From assembly GCA_001695595.3 (NCBI GenBank), contig MBPM02000020.1:868001-932000 (forward strand): 64,000 nt of DNA. The letters are read 5' to 3'. Origin of the DNA: Plasmopara viticola. Its lineage: Eukaryota > Oomycota > Peronosporomycetes > Peronosporales > Peronosporaceae. Below are positions 20,850 through 31,904 of this stretch, piece by piece (position 1 is the stretch's first letter; each line of letters begins with the position of its first letter). Under the pieces are notes generated by a model, which saw only the letters and a list, made by a program, of their open reading frames with translations, had not been told where the DNA came from and ran no database searches. Made by a program: the position numbers and the translations under genes.

Positions 20850-22622
20850 ATGATTATCGACAGCGCAAGGCCGCCGCGGATCGATGTCCACTCTTTATAT
20901 CCACATTTCTATGCTGAAAAGCACAAACATCACGTTCGAGAAAACCAATTGCTGCAAAATCGGCGACATGGATCGGAGAGGCGGGAGGATAGAAAGATTC
21001 ATAGACGTCCGCTATCGCGACATAATGTACCACCACCAAAATCACACGCTCACCACAAGCAGACTGCAACCGTTTTAACAGACACATCTACACAATGTAA
21101 AAATCAGCAAGAAGCGGCGAGGAATGAAACAAATGTGTCTATTTGTCAAGATTTGCAACGCCCTTTATCCAGGCACATTGCACTTCGTGGAGAATTAAGT
21201 TTGACGTCTTTAGCCTGGCATCATGACATGAGTCGTCGAATGTCGCCTCGTCTTCATCCCTTATCATGTAGCACACCTTCATTACTAGAGGCCACGACAG
21301 GAAGAGCATTGAGCGTCACGAAGGGAGACTCGTTAATGGATTTTGTAGTTAATACCCGTCCTCGTTCACGTCTCGTACGGAGAGCGAGATATTGTCCGAA
21401 ACCCGTGCAAACCCTTGCACGGATCTCTACAGCACCCACGCCCCTGTGTGAACGACAGACAATACATCAATCGATAGTTGCTTCACAAAGCTCGATTTCG
21501 ATCAATCATGACACTTCTTCGAAAACTCTGCTTTCAACATGCTTGCCTCCAATTTGCCAAACGGTTCAAAGTAGTGATTCGGCTCAAGGAGCACAAATCG
21601 AAACGAAAGCCGACGTTGCGCAAGATGAAGACGCACCCTTTTTCTTGACCGAGTTGGAAGCAGGAGCTCGGAAAGTAAGTACGTTGACTACAGCACAAGT
21701 TGAGCTTTTGGCCAAGGACATCGCGTTGGGATCCTTTTTGCTGTATGGAGAACCCCCTGCTCTCGTGGCTGCACTTCAGCATTTGACAAGAGCTTTGAAA
21801 TTTGTTGGGTTGGCTCGAGATACCTCTTTACCAGTGGTGGCTTTAAAGTCTTTGCTCCATCATCACCTTGGGGTAGCTTTTCGTGAATTTGTGGTTGCCT
21901 CGGTTTCAGGAGATTTGGAAACTAACAATACCTGCATTCAAAGCGCTTTTGCAGCTCAGCGACGCGCTCTTGACTTGGCGCAACAAGCCAAGGACTTTTG
22001 TCTGCAAGCTCGAGCTATCAAAGCATTGGGTGTACTGCTTTTGGATCAACACGCGTACGAAGCAGCACATACCCATCAACAAGCAGCAATGCACCTTGCA
22101 CTGAACGCGAAGGATCGCGAACTTGAAGCTCGTGTGTACGCAAATCTTGGTAATTTGGCGCTTGCCAAGTTGGATTTCAACCATGCTCTCAGTTGTCACT
22201 CTCGTGATCTCCACTTGTGCGCAGCGAAAGAGCTTGACAGTCGGTTGGGCCGCGCACGAGCGCATCGCAATTTGTCGCTTGTGTACGCAAATTTGCATCG
22301 ATGCGATTTGCAGCTACAGCATGAAAAGGAGGCAACGAGGGTGGCGCATGGTCGTGGTGGAGCTTTTGCGTACGATCTTGCCACCCATCGAAATACGAGC
22401 GTGGGCAACATTTGCCTGCAACCGACAACCACCATTGACGCAGTGCTGGTCACGCTTGTCAGTCAAAACCTCGCGGCGATTAGCTGTGCTTTGGATGGGT
22501 CTCTATCGACCTTGAACGAAAAGGAAACGGAATCCATCGTTGCGAGTTTAAAAGATGAATGGAGATCTGGTGATGGAGAGGTGGAGGCAGTCATAGCAAC
22601 GATAGCGTCGACCGAAGTTTGA
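20850..22622 (+). CDS. TPR-repeat protein (LGN/rapsyn-like TPR array)
   Basis: A single open frame encodes about 590 residues. The first 270 are low-complexity and basic (many His, Arg and Ser), probably disordered. From about 21720 to 22340 lie four or more tetratricopeptide repeats with the usual small-residue pattern, for example AFAAQRRALDLAQQAKDF, HTHQQAAMHLALNAKDREL, RVYANLGNLALAKLDFNHAL and RAHRNLSLVYANLHRCDLQL. The 'YANLGNLA...LDF..AL..H...L' register is that of LGN/rapsyn-type TPRs, which bind peptides in signalling scaffolds. A partner cannot be named. The start is uncertain: the ATG at 20850 is the first in frame, but translation could begin later, for example at the Met near 21233. 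It ends 50 bp from the convergent LRR gene. Confidence 0.75.
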   Translation: MIIDSARPPRIDVHSLYPHFYAEKHKHHVRENQLLQNRRHGSERREDRKIHRRPLSRHNVPPPKSHAHHKQTATVLTDTSTQCKNQQEAARNETNVSICQDLQRPLSRHIALRGELSLTSLAWHHDMSRRMSPRLHPLSCSTPSLLEATTGRALSVTKGDSLMDFVVNTRPRSRLVRRARYCPKPVQTLARISTAPTPLCERQTIHQSIVASQSSISINHDTSSKTLLSTCLPPICQTVQSSDSAQGAQIETKADVAQDEDAPFFLTELEAGARKVSTLTTAQVELLAKDIALGSFLLYGEPPALVAALQHLTRALKFVGLARDTSLPVVALKSLLHHHLGVAFREFVVASVSGDLETNNTCIQSAFAAQRRALDLAQQAKDFCLQARAIKALGVLLLDQHAYEAAHTHQQAAMHLALNAKDRELEARVYANLGNLALAKLDFNHALSCHSRDLHLCAAKELDSRLGRARAHRNLSLVYANLHRCDLQLQHEKEATRVAHGRGGAFAYDLATHRNTSVGNICLQPTTTIDAVLVTLVSQNLAAISCALDGSLSTLNEKETESIVASLKDEWRSGDGEVEAVIATIASTEV

Positions 22623-22672
22623 AAAGGTTTTAGCCGTGGCATGACACGATCGATTACGTAAAGTAGATTATA

Positions 22673-23574
22673 TTATTCGAGTCCACAAAGGCTTAGATCG
22701 GAATCAAGACCGCCATGCAGTTCTTTGTTTTTGAGCTGAGTGCGCCGAGTGAGGAATGCGTCAAAGCCGTCCATCCCTTGCAAATCTTTCTTCGTCAAGG
22801 GGTTCCCTTTTAGATTCAGCACTTGGATTGCCGAGCCTTCTCCTAGTACCTCGGCAGCAATGGATTGGAGTAGAGCACCTTGACATTGACCACTTAGCCC
22901 GTTTTGACGCGCTGACAGCACCTTGAGCTTGGGACATTTCCCCAACGCAGCTGGCACTTCCGTCAGCTTGTTGTTGTCTACGTTAAGCTCTTGCAGTTCT
23001 CTCAACTTGCTTAATTCCGAGGGTAAAGTTGTGAGGGCATTGTCCGACAAGTCGAGCTCTTGTAAGTGTACTAGCGCTAGGACACTGTGAGGTATTGTAC
23101 AAAGTTTATTGCCCTTGAGCGAGAGCTTGGTCACGTTTGGTGGCAGGGCATTGGGAATATCTTCCAAAAGATTGTTATCTAGGACCAACTTTGCCAATTA
23201 AAAAGGAATATTATCGATAATTATAAGTAAAATTAATAAAGAGTGGGCTTCTGTACCGTTGTAAGTGCCTCGAGCTTTGACAAAGTCGGAAGCTCGACGA
23301 GATGATTGGAAGAAATTTTAAGCGTCTTGAGTGCCGTCAGCTCATTTAGCTGACTCGGCAATTCGCGAAGTTTGTTGTTCGTCAAGTCCAACGTGCGCAG
23401 CGTCAACAGCTCCAGCACCTCGAGAGGGAGAGTTTTCAATTTACTGTCGGAAAGTGCGAGCACACCCGTGGTTCTGGCGGTCTTGATCTTTTGTAGCTGC
23501 ACATTACGATTGTTCTTGGGCTTGCTTTTGGCCTTTGAATGAGCTTCTAGCGCCCTGTTAGTCGTGTTTCCCAT
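22673..23574 (-). CDS. LRRC57-like leucine-rich repeat protein, two exons
   Basis: Two frames join through a 68-bp intron (23189-23256; donor GTACAG, acceptor GCAAAG). The join restores an unbroken LRR unit (LSKLEALTT followed by LVLDNNLLEDIP). The coding sequence is 22673-23188 plus 23257-23574, giving 277 residues. Eight or so LRR units of the 'LxxLxxLdLsxNxLxxLP' type follow an N-terminus starting MGNTTNRALEAH, a good N-myristoylation signal, so the protein is probably membrane-anchored. MGN start, size and repeat type agree with LRRC57, a conserved protein of poorly known role. The upstream codons before this ATG begin with TTG and are unlikely to be used. It is divergent from the SPOUT1-like gene, sharing a 200-bp intergenic region. 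Confidence 0.85.
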
Positions 23575-23774
23575 CGTAGCGCCACAGAACAAGGATTGGG
23601 ACTCATCACGTATGTACTTTAACCTGTCAGATTCGATATCGTTTTCTGGCTACCTCAATTTAAAAGTAGAATCCGTTTTTAGAGGATATTCTTTCTGGAA
23701 AGCGTATGAGCTTATAGGTATCTCGTGCTAATTGGTCAAAACTCGTTTGTTTTTCGACGCCAATAGTTATTGCC

Positions 23775-25082
23775 ATGATTAGCAGCGAGTCCAGCGACGA
23801 AGAGCTCGCGACGCTCCACCAAGCGGCCGTGACTGCCGTCAAGCCAGTGCGAAAGATCAAGAAGGCGAATCAACTGAAAAGTGCGGCTTTAGATGATAGT
23901 ATTGTCGATGTTGCGGGTCAGAAACGCTCGTTGGATGAAGCGAGCAACTTGGAAGCAGCGCAGCGACTCAAGCGCGAGGCGCGTAAAAAGCGGAAAGCCG
24001 ACGAGAAAGCCGCTCGCGAGGCCGACAAAAAGTCGCAGCAGCAAGCTCGTTTTGATCAGGAACGGAGCGTGAAAGGACGGGCGTACACGTTGAGCATGGC
24101 GCTTCCTGGCTCCATCTTGGACAATGCTCAGACCAAAGAGTTGAAAACCTACTTGGCGGGTCAAATCGCTCGAGCAGCTGTGATCTTTCAAGTCGACGAA
24201 ATCGTCGTGTTTGACGATCAATTAGGCAGCAGGACGACGACTGGCGTGCCAACGAAACGCGCGCAGGACTGTCACGTGTTCATGGCGCGGATTCTCCAGT
24301 ACTTGGAAACGCCACAGTACTTGCGTCGTGCCCTCTTTCCAATGCACTCGGATCTGAGCTGTGCGGGACTCTTGAACCCACTCGATTGTCCTCATCACTT
24401 GCGAGCTCACGAGTGGAGTAGCTATCGGGAAGGCGTCGTGACGGATCGACCGTTGAAAGAGAAGGAAGGTTCCCATGTCTACGTTGGACTTCAGCGAGAA
24501 GTAGTCGTGGACAAGCGGATCGAACCGGGCATTCGGGTTACCGTGAAAATCGATGAGGCTTCGAAAGACTTTAAAAAGAAGCGTAGGTGGCTGATGGCAT
24601 CCCTTCAGTACGCTTAACACTAACATGTTCATGGTGTGGTAGTAATGGGTTCCTTGGTCTCGTCCGCTGAGCCTCGTGAACAGCTTGGTATCTATTGGGG
24701 CTATACGACACGGTTGGCGTCTTCACTGAGCAACGTCTGGATCGATTGTCCGTTTCCTGGCGGCTACGATCTCAAAGTAGGCACCTCGGAGCGTGGCAAC
24801 GTCAGTGTCGATGACGTGGACTTTTCCCTACCACCTTTTCGACACGCCCTTGTTGTGTTTGGTGGCGTTGCGGGTATCGAAGAGTGCGTAGACGCAGACG
24901 AAACGGTGCCAGTCAGTGGTGAAGACTCGCGCACGCTCTTTGACATGTGGGTCAATACCTGTCCTGAACAAGGCAGTCGAACGATTCGATCCGAGGAAGC
25001 GGTGCTCATCTCGCTCGCCTCGCTTCGAGCTCACGTCAAACGTAGTGGACGGGCAGGAGTAGAAGGCTCGCTAGAGGCGTGA
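23775..25082 (+). CDS. SPOUT1/C9orf114-type RNA methyltransferase, two exons
   Basis: Exon 1 (23775-24582) and exon 2 (24643-25082) are joined over a 60-bp intron. Its donor GTAGGT fits the oomycete GTRNGT pattern; it also has a CTAAC branch site near 24620 and acceptor GGTAG. The product has 415 residues. After a Lys/Arg-rich N-terminus (about 1-100, nucleolar-type) the family blocks follow: YTLSMALPGSILDNAQ, ARILQYLETPQYLRRALFP, GLLNPLDCPHHLR, then LGIYWGYTTRLASS, GTSERG, FRHALVVFGG and NTCPEQGSRTIRSEEA. The last blocks form the knotted AdoMet site of SPOUT enzymes. The human homologue methylates rRNA and is linked to kinetochore function. It ends 33 bp from the convergent PHD-JmjC gene. 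Confidence 0.92.
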
Positions 25083-25115
25083 CCGTCGACAATACAAAGT
25101 CACGGATGAACCAAA

Positions 25116-27357
25116 TTAGCCAAACGCCGGTCGCTTCGTTGATGGACATTTCTTGTAACAGTGAAACTTTCGCGTACAATGGCGTGATCGATTCTTGCCA
25201 CAGCAACACACTTCCTTGCACACAGGACAGCCTTGTTGAAAAATCTGACTCCCATGCTCTTCCCGCATCTTTTCCGCACATTTCGCACAGAAAATGTGGG
25301 GACATACTGGACACTGCACGGTGGTCTTGCGCAAGTTGCCACATCGATGACACGAAGCGCGATGACGCAACAAAGGATCGACGTTTTGTTCTGTTAGATG
25401 ACGAGGACCGGAGTGGTTGTCGGCAGACAATGTCTCGAACGAGTTGTGCGCAGCATTGTCGAGCGAATAGCAGTCTTTATAGCCACAACCGTACGGGCTT
25501 ACACTCGTCGGCATACATTGATTGTCTGGCTTGACGTATTCTTGCAAAGTCTCGCTAGGCGAGGATGTTGAGAAGCGTGATTCATTGGTAAGAAATGGCG
25601 TGTTCGGCGTCAATGTGACGAGATTCTCCTCTTGATACTGTGCAAAGTGGTGGGGAATGGGATCGTAGCTTGGCCAGATCGAGTCCATGGGTGTCGTCAA
25701 GGGGCTCGTAAAACTTGTCGTAGTTGATGCCCATAAAGGTTCACTCACAGCGTCCGGAAGTGAGGCCGCAGAGTAGATATAGGTCGCTGCATTCGGGGAG
25801 ATTGGCGAAAGAGTGCTGTCGAACCTCACGTCCGAAGCGTCGAGGCTTTGCGTAGAGACGCAAGTGGCTTCAAGAGCGCGTTCCAGTCGAGTGATCATTG
25901 TGTGGGCCTCGTGCTGAGACGTCGGAGTCCACGCCATCTTGTCCCTTGACGTGCGTGACGCCGGGAGCGCACTCCACTCTTTCAAACGCGGTAATGCTCG
26001 TTGCAGCGCACGACGTTCGAGGTCGTTGACTAGACCGTGATTGTCGATTGTCAAGTGGCAAAGATAGTACCCCACTGCCGTCCAGAGCTGTGCATTTGCA
26101 TCAATCGCGAACCCGCCACACGCCGTTTCTTCCCAATGCTGGGCCAGCGCATTGTCGTGCATTTCCAGCAACACGACGCCCAGCTGCGCTTCCATGGCTG
26201 CAGTGCACGCAAAATAGCCATAAAACAACGAACAGCTCTGCGTACCACCAGCATAGCGTGCAAAGAGCCATCCAGCTGGCAGTAACAAGGAAGCACCAGC
26301 ACGGACGACGCATTTGATGCATTTGTCCACTTGTTCCGGTAAAAAGAGGGTCGCAAAGTCCGGATCGGTTCGCCACTTTCGATAGGCGTCGACATTGACA
26401 GACGTTGGTGCGATCAAGAACACCCATAGCTCTCCGGACGACACTGAGAGCCACGTGCATTGCCCACCAGGAGCCAACGAAAAGTCGAGATACGTGTTCT
26501 TGGCGTAAAAGGCCCCAAAGACATTGGGAGGTGTCCTTGTTTCTGAAACATTGTCGTCGAGTTTTGACAATATTTTATTGTGCCAATCAACTTGCGTGAC
26601 GGCCACGGGCGGTGCAACTTGGCCTTGCATGGCCACGTGTTGCACGTAAAATTCTGCATTTGCCACAAGTGCGTCGTAGTCGTCTTGCTCCTTTGCTGTC
26701 CTTGTCATCGTTTGCCACATTGTTGCCGTCAACGGATGGCTCGATTGTGTCGCCACGTCCGTGGTTCGCATTGCTTGGTGCTGGGCCAAGAGATCGGCAA
26801 TCAGCGTGGGGTCGATCATTGGAAAGGGCTCGTCCAGTCCTGCCGCGTGATGGTTCGTGCCTGTGAGAAGCATGGGCTCGTCGAGCGCGTGGCGGAGCAG
26901 AAAAGAAGGCTCTACAGCTTGACTCGAGACCCACTGCACGCCCGAACGAGCATACATGGCGGTGTGGAGTAATTGACGAAACCTCGGCGAGGTCTTTAAA
27001 TGACGGAGTGGAAGGTTTGTCGACGATACGGAGGCGTTCAAGGGCACTGGTACTGGCGTCCAGGACGTGGCGTGAACGTCGGAAGCGCTTTTATTGAGAG
27101 GGTCTACAAGGCGTCAATAAGTATTGTTGAATTTGAAAAAAGCACCATACTTTTTAGAGATTGCAAAGCATACGGGATCGGACAATTTCGTGGCCGTGGT
27201 GCTGGCACTTGACACACGCAAACTTGGCAATGAGCAAGGCGTCTTGCTCGCTGACGTGGACGCACGCACCGTGCAGCCACCGACTGCAGTAGTGGCACTC
27301 GATCAAGAAGGCCGAGGCGCGTGGGTGGACGTTGTGGCCGCATACGATGCAGTCCAT
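25116..27357 (-). CDS. PHD-JmjC-Cys-rich chromatin protein with lost iron ligands
   Basis: The first exon (from the ATG at 27357) starts with a PHD finger, MDCIVCGHNV...CHYCSRWLHGACV...FACVKC. The main exon (from about 27100 to 25116) has a JmjC domain related to KDM2/KDM7: GAFYAKNTYLDF, then LPEQVDKCIKCVVRAGASLL and LPAGW. Its C-terminus holds a 4CXXC_R1-type Cys cluster (CHRCGNLRKTTVQCPVC, then CPVCKEVCCCG) at about 25370-25150. In active relatives the block reads F-H-x-D-F-G-G and G-W-x-H. Here it is FSLAPGG (about 26466-26496) and GWLFARY (about 26240-26272), so both His and the Asp that bind Fe(II) are gone. I infer a reader or scaffold, not a demethylase. The intron between about 27150 and 27110 has a plausible acceptor (TTGTAG before 27107), but I could not fix the donor. 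Confidence 0.8.
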
Positions 27358-27402
27358 CGTTGCACGGGAGGGACTTGGACGCAAGAGGCGGTCGATTAGC
27401 AA

Positions 27403-28414
27403 GTGATGGATTGAAAGTCGGACACAGAAAGGTGGCGGGGAGGGACGTGAGGCATTGGTATATAGGATTTAGACGCTGTTCGATGAGCGAGGTAGGATAC
27501 AGGAAGGCATGGACTGCCTCTGCATCTGCAGTGCCGTCGCGGAACGTGTGTCGTTTGGAGTGAATTGTTGAAGTGCAGAGAGTTCTCGTAATTCAGTACT
27601 AGCTAAGTAATTATTATTTCTTTAATTCAACGCTACTTTTTAATAAAGAGGGATTGCTTCAATGTACTGATTTATCGGAACTAGGCGTCGCGCCCTAACA
27701 AAGCGCGGAGGACCCTAGTGCAACTCTGCGGAGACGTCAACACCAAGAAAAAGGACTTGATCAAGGCAACCGGTGAAGTTCATGTAGAGAAAATATAAGG
27801 CAAGTTGGAGTTGCAGAAAAAAATTATCCAGCACGAATCATTTTTCTGTTGTAATTCTCTTATTAAGAAGCCTCATTGGATAGGCCGAAAACCATAAGAT
27901 TTCGCTGATCGATCACGGATTCGTTGATGATCGTATCAGAGGCGGTGAAAGAGACCTTGACTTTATTCTAATAATATCTAAAGCTCAAGCGCGCACAATC
28001 ATTATTAAAATGAGTCCAAGGGCATAGTGGCACTACCGGATCAGACAATTGCAAGGCATTATATTTTCAATGGACCGCCTGTGTTTGGACTGAGATGATG
28101 GCTGATTAGGGCGGCTGTCACGTCTTCTACGTTGGTGCTGCCTCGTGGCAAGCAGCTCAATGCCGTAACTGCGAGAAGAATGTATTTAGCTTGAGAGTGG
28201 TAGATTTGTAGGTTTGTTCTCGCATGGAAAACATGTGCAAGTTACTTTGACCGGCACTGCTGACAAGAAACTGGAAAATATCTGACTAACAGAAACAGAG
28301 TTACACTTTTGCCATGGAATCTTCATCTAATCTTGGCAGGTCGTTGCAAGTGTGAAACGACTCTCTTGCATTCGCTCATCCTTCAACCACATTGACGAAA
28401 TAACGCACAGCTTC
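27403..28414. other. Intergenic region with possible gene remnant
   Basis: Between the PHD-JmjC start and the cyclase gene. Short plus-strand stretches look protein-like: TKKKDLIKATGEVHVEK near 27745-27795, HVFYVGAASWQAAQCRNCEK near 28120-28180 and HGKHVQVTLTGTADKKLENI near 28225-28285. They are separated by stops and could be the relic of one gene. I do not recognise it. Confidence 0.3.
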
Positions 28415-31015
28415 ATGTCCAAGGCTGGAACGAACAGCTTCATGATCAGTGGTGCTGGCAGCAGTCTTCACCGCGTATCACCAGAGGTTTCATTGAAAAA
28501 TCCGGAAGCGATGCTGATGCCTAAACTTCCAACCAACGTCACTGTTTCGAGAAAAGGGCATTGGATGAACGGCCCAGCGCGCAGGTTTCCGTTTGAAAGG
28601 ACTGTGACCCCCGCGCAAGCGACTCAAAGTGAAGCTCGCAAGCGCGCTGTGTTGTGCTTGTTGGAATCCAAGTGGTTTACAGTCATGATGCTTGTCGTGA
28701 CTGTCTATGCTTTATTCGGGGACGACATTCGACTGTCCCTCTTTTCACTGCCAGCCGACAATGGATTCTTTACGCTTGCGTCCATTTGCCTCGTGCTCTT
28801 TTCCTTTGAGTTTTTTGCCTCGTGCTATGCCAAACCGGGCTATATCTTGAGTTTTTACTTTTTGCTTGATCTCATTGCAACCTTTTCGGTTCTGCCCGAT
28901 ATCGGATGGATATGGAACGAGATTATTGGCACAAATACCAGTTCGTCCGCTCTTAAAGCTAGTAAGGCAACGAAAGCTGGGAGTAAAGCGGGGCGAATCG
29001 TGCGCGTCGTGCGAGCTGTTCGGCTTTTTCGAGTAGTTAAGATTTTAAAGTGGAAAAACAACGCTACTACCGAAGCTCCCGAACAATTACAAGAGAGCAA
29101 AGTAGGTAGTAAAATGGGTGAAGTAACCGTGCAGCGCGTTGTGGTGTTAGTACTCTTCCTCATTATGCTCTTACCAGTATTTGACGGAGGTTACACGCAA
29201 GTGGAATACCGCTATCAAGACTATGGGTTACGCATTATTCACATGCTCGTGTCTTCGGGTATGACGAAAGGCAGTGTTGCTAGTTCCACGGAGTATGCGC
29301 GTCTGCTCTCGGGTTACGTGCGAGATGCAGGCATGCTTCTCTACCTTCAAATGACGAACGTCACTAGTGATGTGCTCATGGCGGATCTTGCAGCGATTCG
29401 CTTTCAGAGTTCCCCTAGCTCGCCGCGTAATTTAACTGTAAACCCAGTCAACTCTTGGTCGGCTTCGAATCTGCTCACTAGTTACTCGGACGTAACTGAC
29501 TTATACCGAGACGTTGAGGTTAATATTGTAAAAACACGTGGGTGTTTTAACCAAGATTTTGTTGCCATCGATTCTGCCGATACTTCGAGTGCTTGCTTCA
29601 GTATGGCCATCTTTGACATTGCGTCCACAAGCGTCTCGTCGGCTTCTTACAATATCTTAAAGACTTGTTTCATCATCATCGTGCTCGTCGCTGCGTCAAC
29701 GTCCTTTATCAATACCGCACGCACTCTCGTGCTCGACCCCATTGAACGCATGATGGACCTTGTCAAAAAGTTAGCGGCCAATCCACTGGCGAGTGTCCAA
29801 ACCTCGAGCGATAATGCTCTTATTCGTAAACACGCCAAAGAGCAAGGCTTTGAGACGGCACTGCTTGAGCTCACGTTATCGAAAGTTGGACGGCTCATGC
29901 AAGTGGGGTTTGGAGCTGCTGGCGCCGATATCATTGGCAAAAACATGGGCTCGGGAGATCTGGACCCGATGCTCCCTGGCAAGAAGATTACTGCCATCTA
30001 CGGGTTTTGCGACATTCGTCAATTCACAGACACGACCGAGTGTTTGCAAGAAGAAGTCATGGTCTACGTCAATAAACTTGGCGACATTATGCACACGGGC
30101 ACGCACCATTACTATGGCATGGCCAACAAGAACGTGGGCGATGCTTTTTTACTTTCGTGGAAACTATGTGACGGGGAAATGGCGTGTTTTTCGCGCTTTA
30201 CCGACACTCCGACAGAGGACGATCGGCTTCACGTAAATCAGTCCATTTTGTGTCCTCCAAATCCCGGAGCGGGTACGAAACCACGCCAAATTACGCCGAC
30301 AGAGATGGCGGACAGTGCACTGACTGCCTTCATCAAGTGCATGATCGATCTCGATAACGCAAATACGAATGGACCGTTGACCGAGTACTTAACGAACGAG
30401 GTCGTGATCAAGCGCTTTGGTCCGGATTTTCGCATTAAAATGGGCTTTGGCATGCACGTGGGTTGGGCCGTCGAAGGCGCGATTGGTTCGCGATTCAAAA
30501 TTGACGCCACGTACATTTCGCCCCATGTCGAGATGGCGGATCGACTGGAAGCTGGATCAAAGATGTTTCTGACGCCAATCAATATCTCCCATTGGTTTGC
30601 CGCCTTGATCTCGCCCGCAGCTCGGCGGTTCTTGCGCAAACTGGATCGAATAAGTATCCGAGGGGTGGATACGCCTCTGACCGTCTACACGTTTGATGTC
30701 ACGGTCATGAAGAATGGGTTTGGTACGCCCAAGTTTGACGCAGCGACTGGGTACCAAATTCCAGTGGATTTTGAAAACAATAGCGAGTATCTGGAAATTC
30801 GCAAAGGCCTTGAACCAGCGTTTCTCGACGCTGCTAGCAGTGCAGTGGAAACCTATTTGAATGGAGACTGGTCCAAAGCTCGGCACTATCTCACAATTGC
30901 GCAACAAATACGTCCACAAGACGGTCCTTGCAAATATCTTATGGAAGTGCTTAAGGCGGAAAATTATGTAACGCCACGAGATTGGAATGGATACCGATTT
31001 GTTGCCGGATACTAG
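28415..31015 (+). CDS. Voltage-sensor-like membrane protein fused to a class III nucleotide cyclase
   Basis: The protein has 866 residues. An ion-channel-like block of four membrane helices comes first (about 86-213). The fourth is an S4-type helix, RIVRVVRAVRLFRVVKILKW, with Arg/Lys at every third position. A fifth helix (about 240-260), an extracellular domain of about 150 residues and a sixth helix (about 413-436) with a HAMP-like continuation follow. The C-terminal cyclase starts near 520: AIYGFCDIRQFTD holds the first metal Asp, NVGDAFLLSW the second. MGFGMHVGWAVEGAIGS and ATYISPHVEMADRLEA follow; in the last, the usual Asn is Glu while Arg is kept. It should make cAMP or cGMP at the membrane. 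The layout recalls ciliate and apicomplexan channel-cyclases, but no pore is visible. The ATG at 28415 was chosen because the frame upstream opens at a GTG. Confidence 0.85.
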   Translation: MSKAGTNSFMISGAGSSLHRVSPEVSLKNPEAMLMPKLPTNVTVSRKGHWMNGPARRFPFERTVTPAQATQSEARKRAVLCLLESKWFTVMMLVVTVYALFGDDIRLSLFSLPADNGFFTLASICLVLFSFEFFASCYAKPGYILSFYFLLDLIATFSVLPDIGWIWNEIIGTNTSSSALKASKATKAGSKAGRIVRVVRAVRLFRVVKILKWKNNATTEAPEQLQESKVGSKMGEVTVQRVVVLVLFLIMLLPVFDGGYTQVEYRYQDYGLRIIHMLVSSGMTKGSVASSTEYARLLSGYVRDAGMLLYLQMTNVTSDVLMADLAAIRFQSSPSSPRNLTVNPVNSWSASNLLTSYSDVTDLYRDVEVNIVKTRGCFNQDFVAIDSADTSSACFSMAIFDIASTSVSSASYNILKTCFIIIVLVAASTSFINTARTLVLDPIERMMDLVKKLAANPLASVQTSSDNALIRKHAKEQGFETALLELTLSKVGRLMQVGFGAAGADIIGKNMGSGDLDPMLPGKKITAIYGFCDIRQFTDTTECLQEEVMVYVNKLGDIMHTGTHHYYGMANKNVGDAFLLSWKLCDGEMACFSRFTDTPTEDDRLHVNQSILCPPNPGAGTKPRQITPTEMADSALTAFIKCMIDLDNANTNGPLTEYLTNEVVIKRFGPDFRIKMGFGMHVGWAVEGAIGSRFKIDATYISPHVEMADRLEAGSKMFLTPINISHWFAALISPAARRFLRKLDRISIRGVDTPLTVYTFDVTVMKNGFGTPKFDAATGYQIPVDFENNSEYLEIRKGLEPAFLDAASSAVETYLNGDWSKARHYLTIAQQIRPQDGPCKYLMEVLKAENYVTPRDWNGYRFVAGY

Positions 31016-31904
31016 AGGGAATTAAAGCAATAGATAAGAAGACTCTTAGAACGAGTATTTGGAGTTTAAATAGTTTTATTGTGCAATCAATTAGGGCTAT
31101 TAAAGCTCATTTAATGCACACAAAATGTGACTATTTTTTTTATGTATATAAAGTAATCACCAGCTGAAAAACCTTCATGAGTTGCCGCAGAACTTTGTCC
31201 TACTACCCTATGTCACACCTAATGTCAATCATACCTTGTATTCTCGGGTGAGGTCACGCCTGGTATTCCTCAACTGGCGTTTAGAAAGCCACAGATTGCA
31301 TACAAAACGCCCGATGCCTCTGATCTCGCAACGTCCTTTGGATGTTATTGCCGGAGCCAGTCAAACTGCATTGACAAGCTCTGTAAAGCAAAGTAATCAT
31401 GCCACTTCACAAGGCGCTTACATCGCCCGTGAAAATAACCCTTTTTTGCTTCGCGTTGTTTCCAAGAGCATTTGGGTCGTCAAGTTACGGCTTCTTCGGA
31501 CCGTTCCAACTTTTGAGGAGCGCTAGACATCATTAGACATGTGATATATGAACTTCGCAGTCGGATAGGCCGCCACACACTTGTGCGGCAAGTGACTTCT
31601 CTTTGCAGTGGATATACTCGGCTCATTAGCCTCACGACCAATTTTGCGTTACTATCACTCGCCGTATGGCCACCCTTACACACCTTACCATCAAGGTCGA
31701 GCGATGAAAAATACCTTAAGGAGATATGAATCTCGTAGTCATCACCTTTTTCGGTGCCCCGCGTTACATGTCGATTCGACATCGTTTCGAAAAGGTAGAG
31801 GTGTGCACCACCCGTGCCTTTCCGAAATCGCTAAAGGTTAAATATAGCGATGTTGGTAAATCTGGGACTTACTTCTGGTGAGTTAGTTTTCAAGAAGTAC
31901 TTGC
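31016..31904. other. Intergenic region before the duplicated block
   Basis: Overlapping frames on both strands (for example 31182-31526 plus, 31480-31782 minus) show no recognisable family. Similarity to copy B begins only at about 31905, so this is the single-copy left flank of the duplication. Confidence 0.35.

Noticed and set aside
26037..26972. Several plus-strand frames of 80-130 codons
   Set aside because: They lie opposite the JmjC coding sequence, show no family resemblance and reflect its GC-rich third positions.
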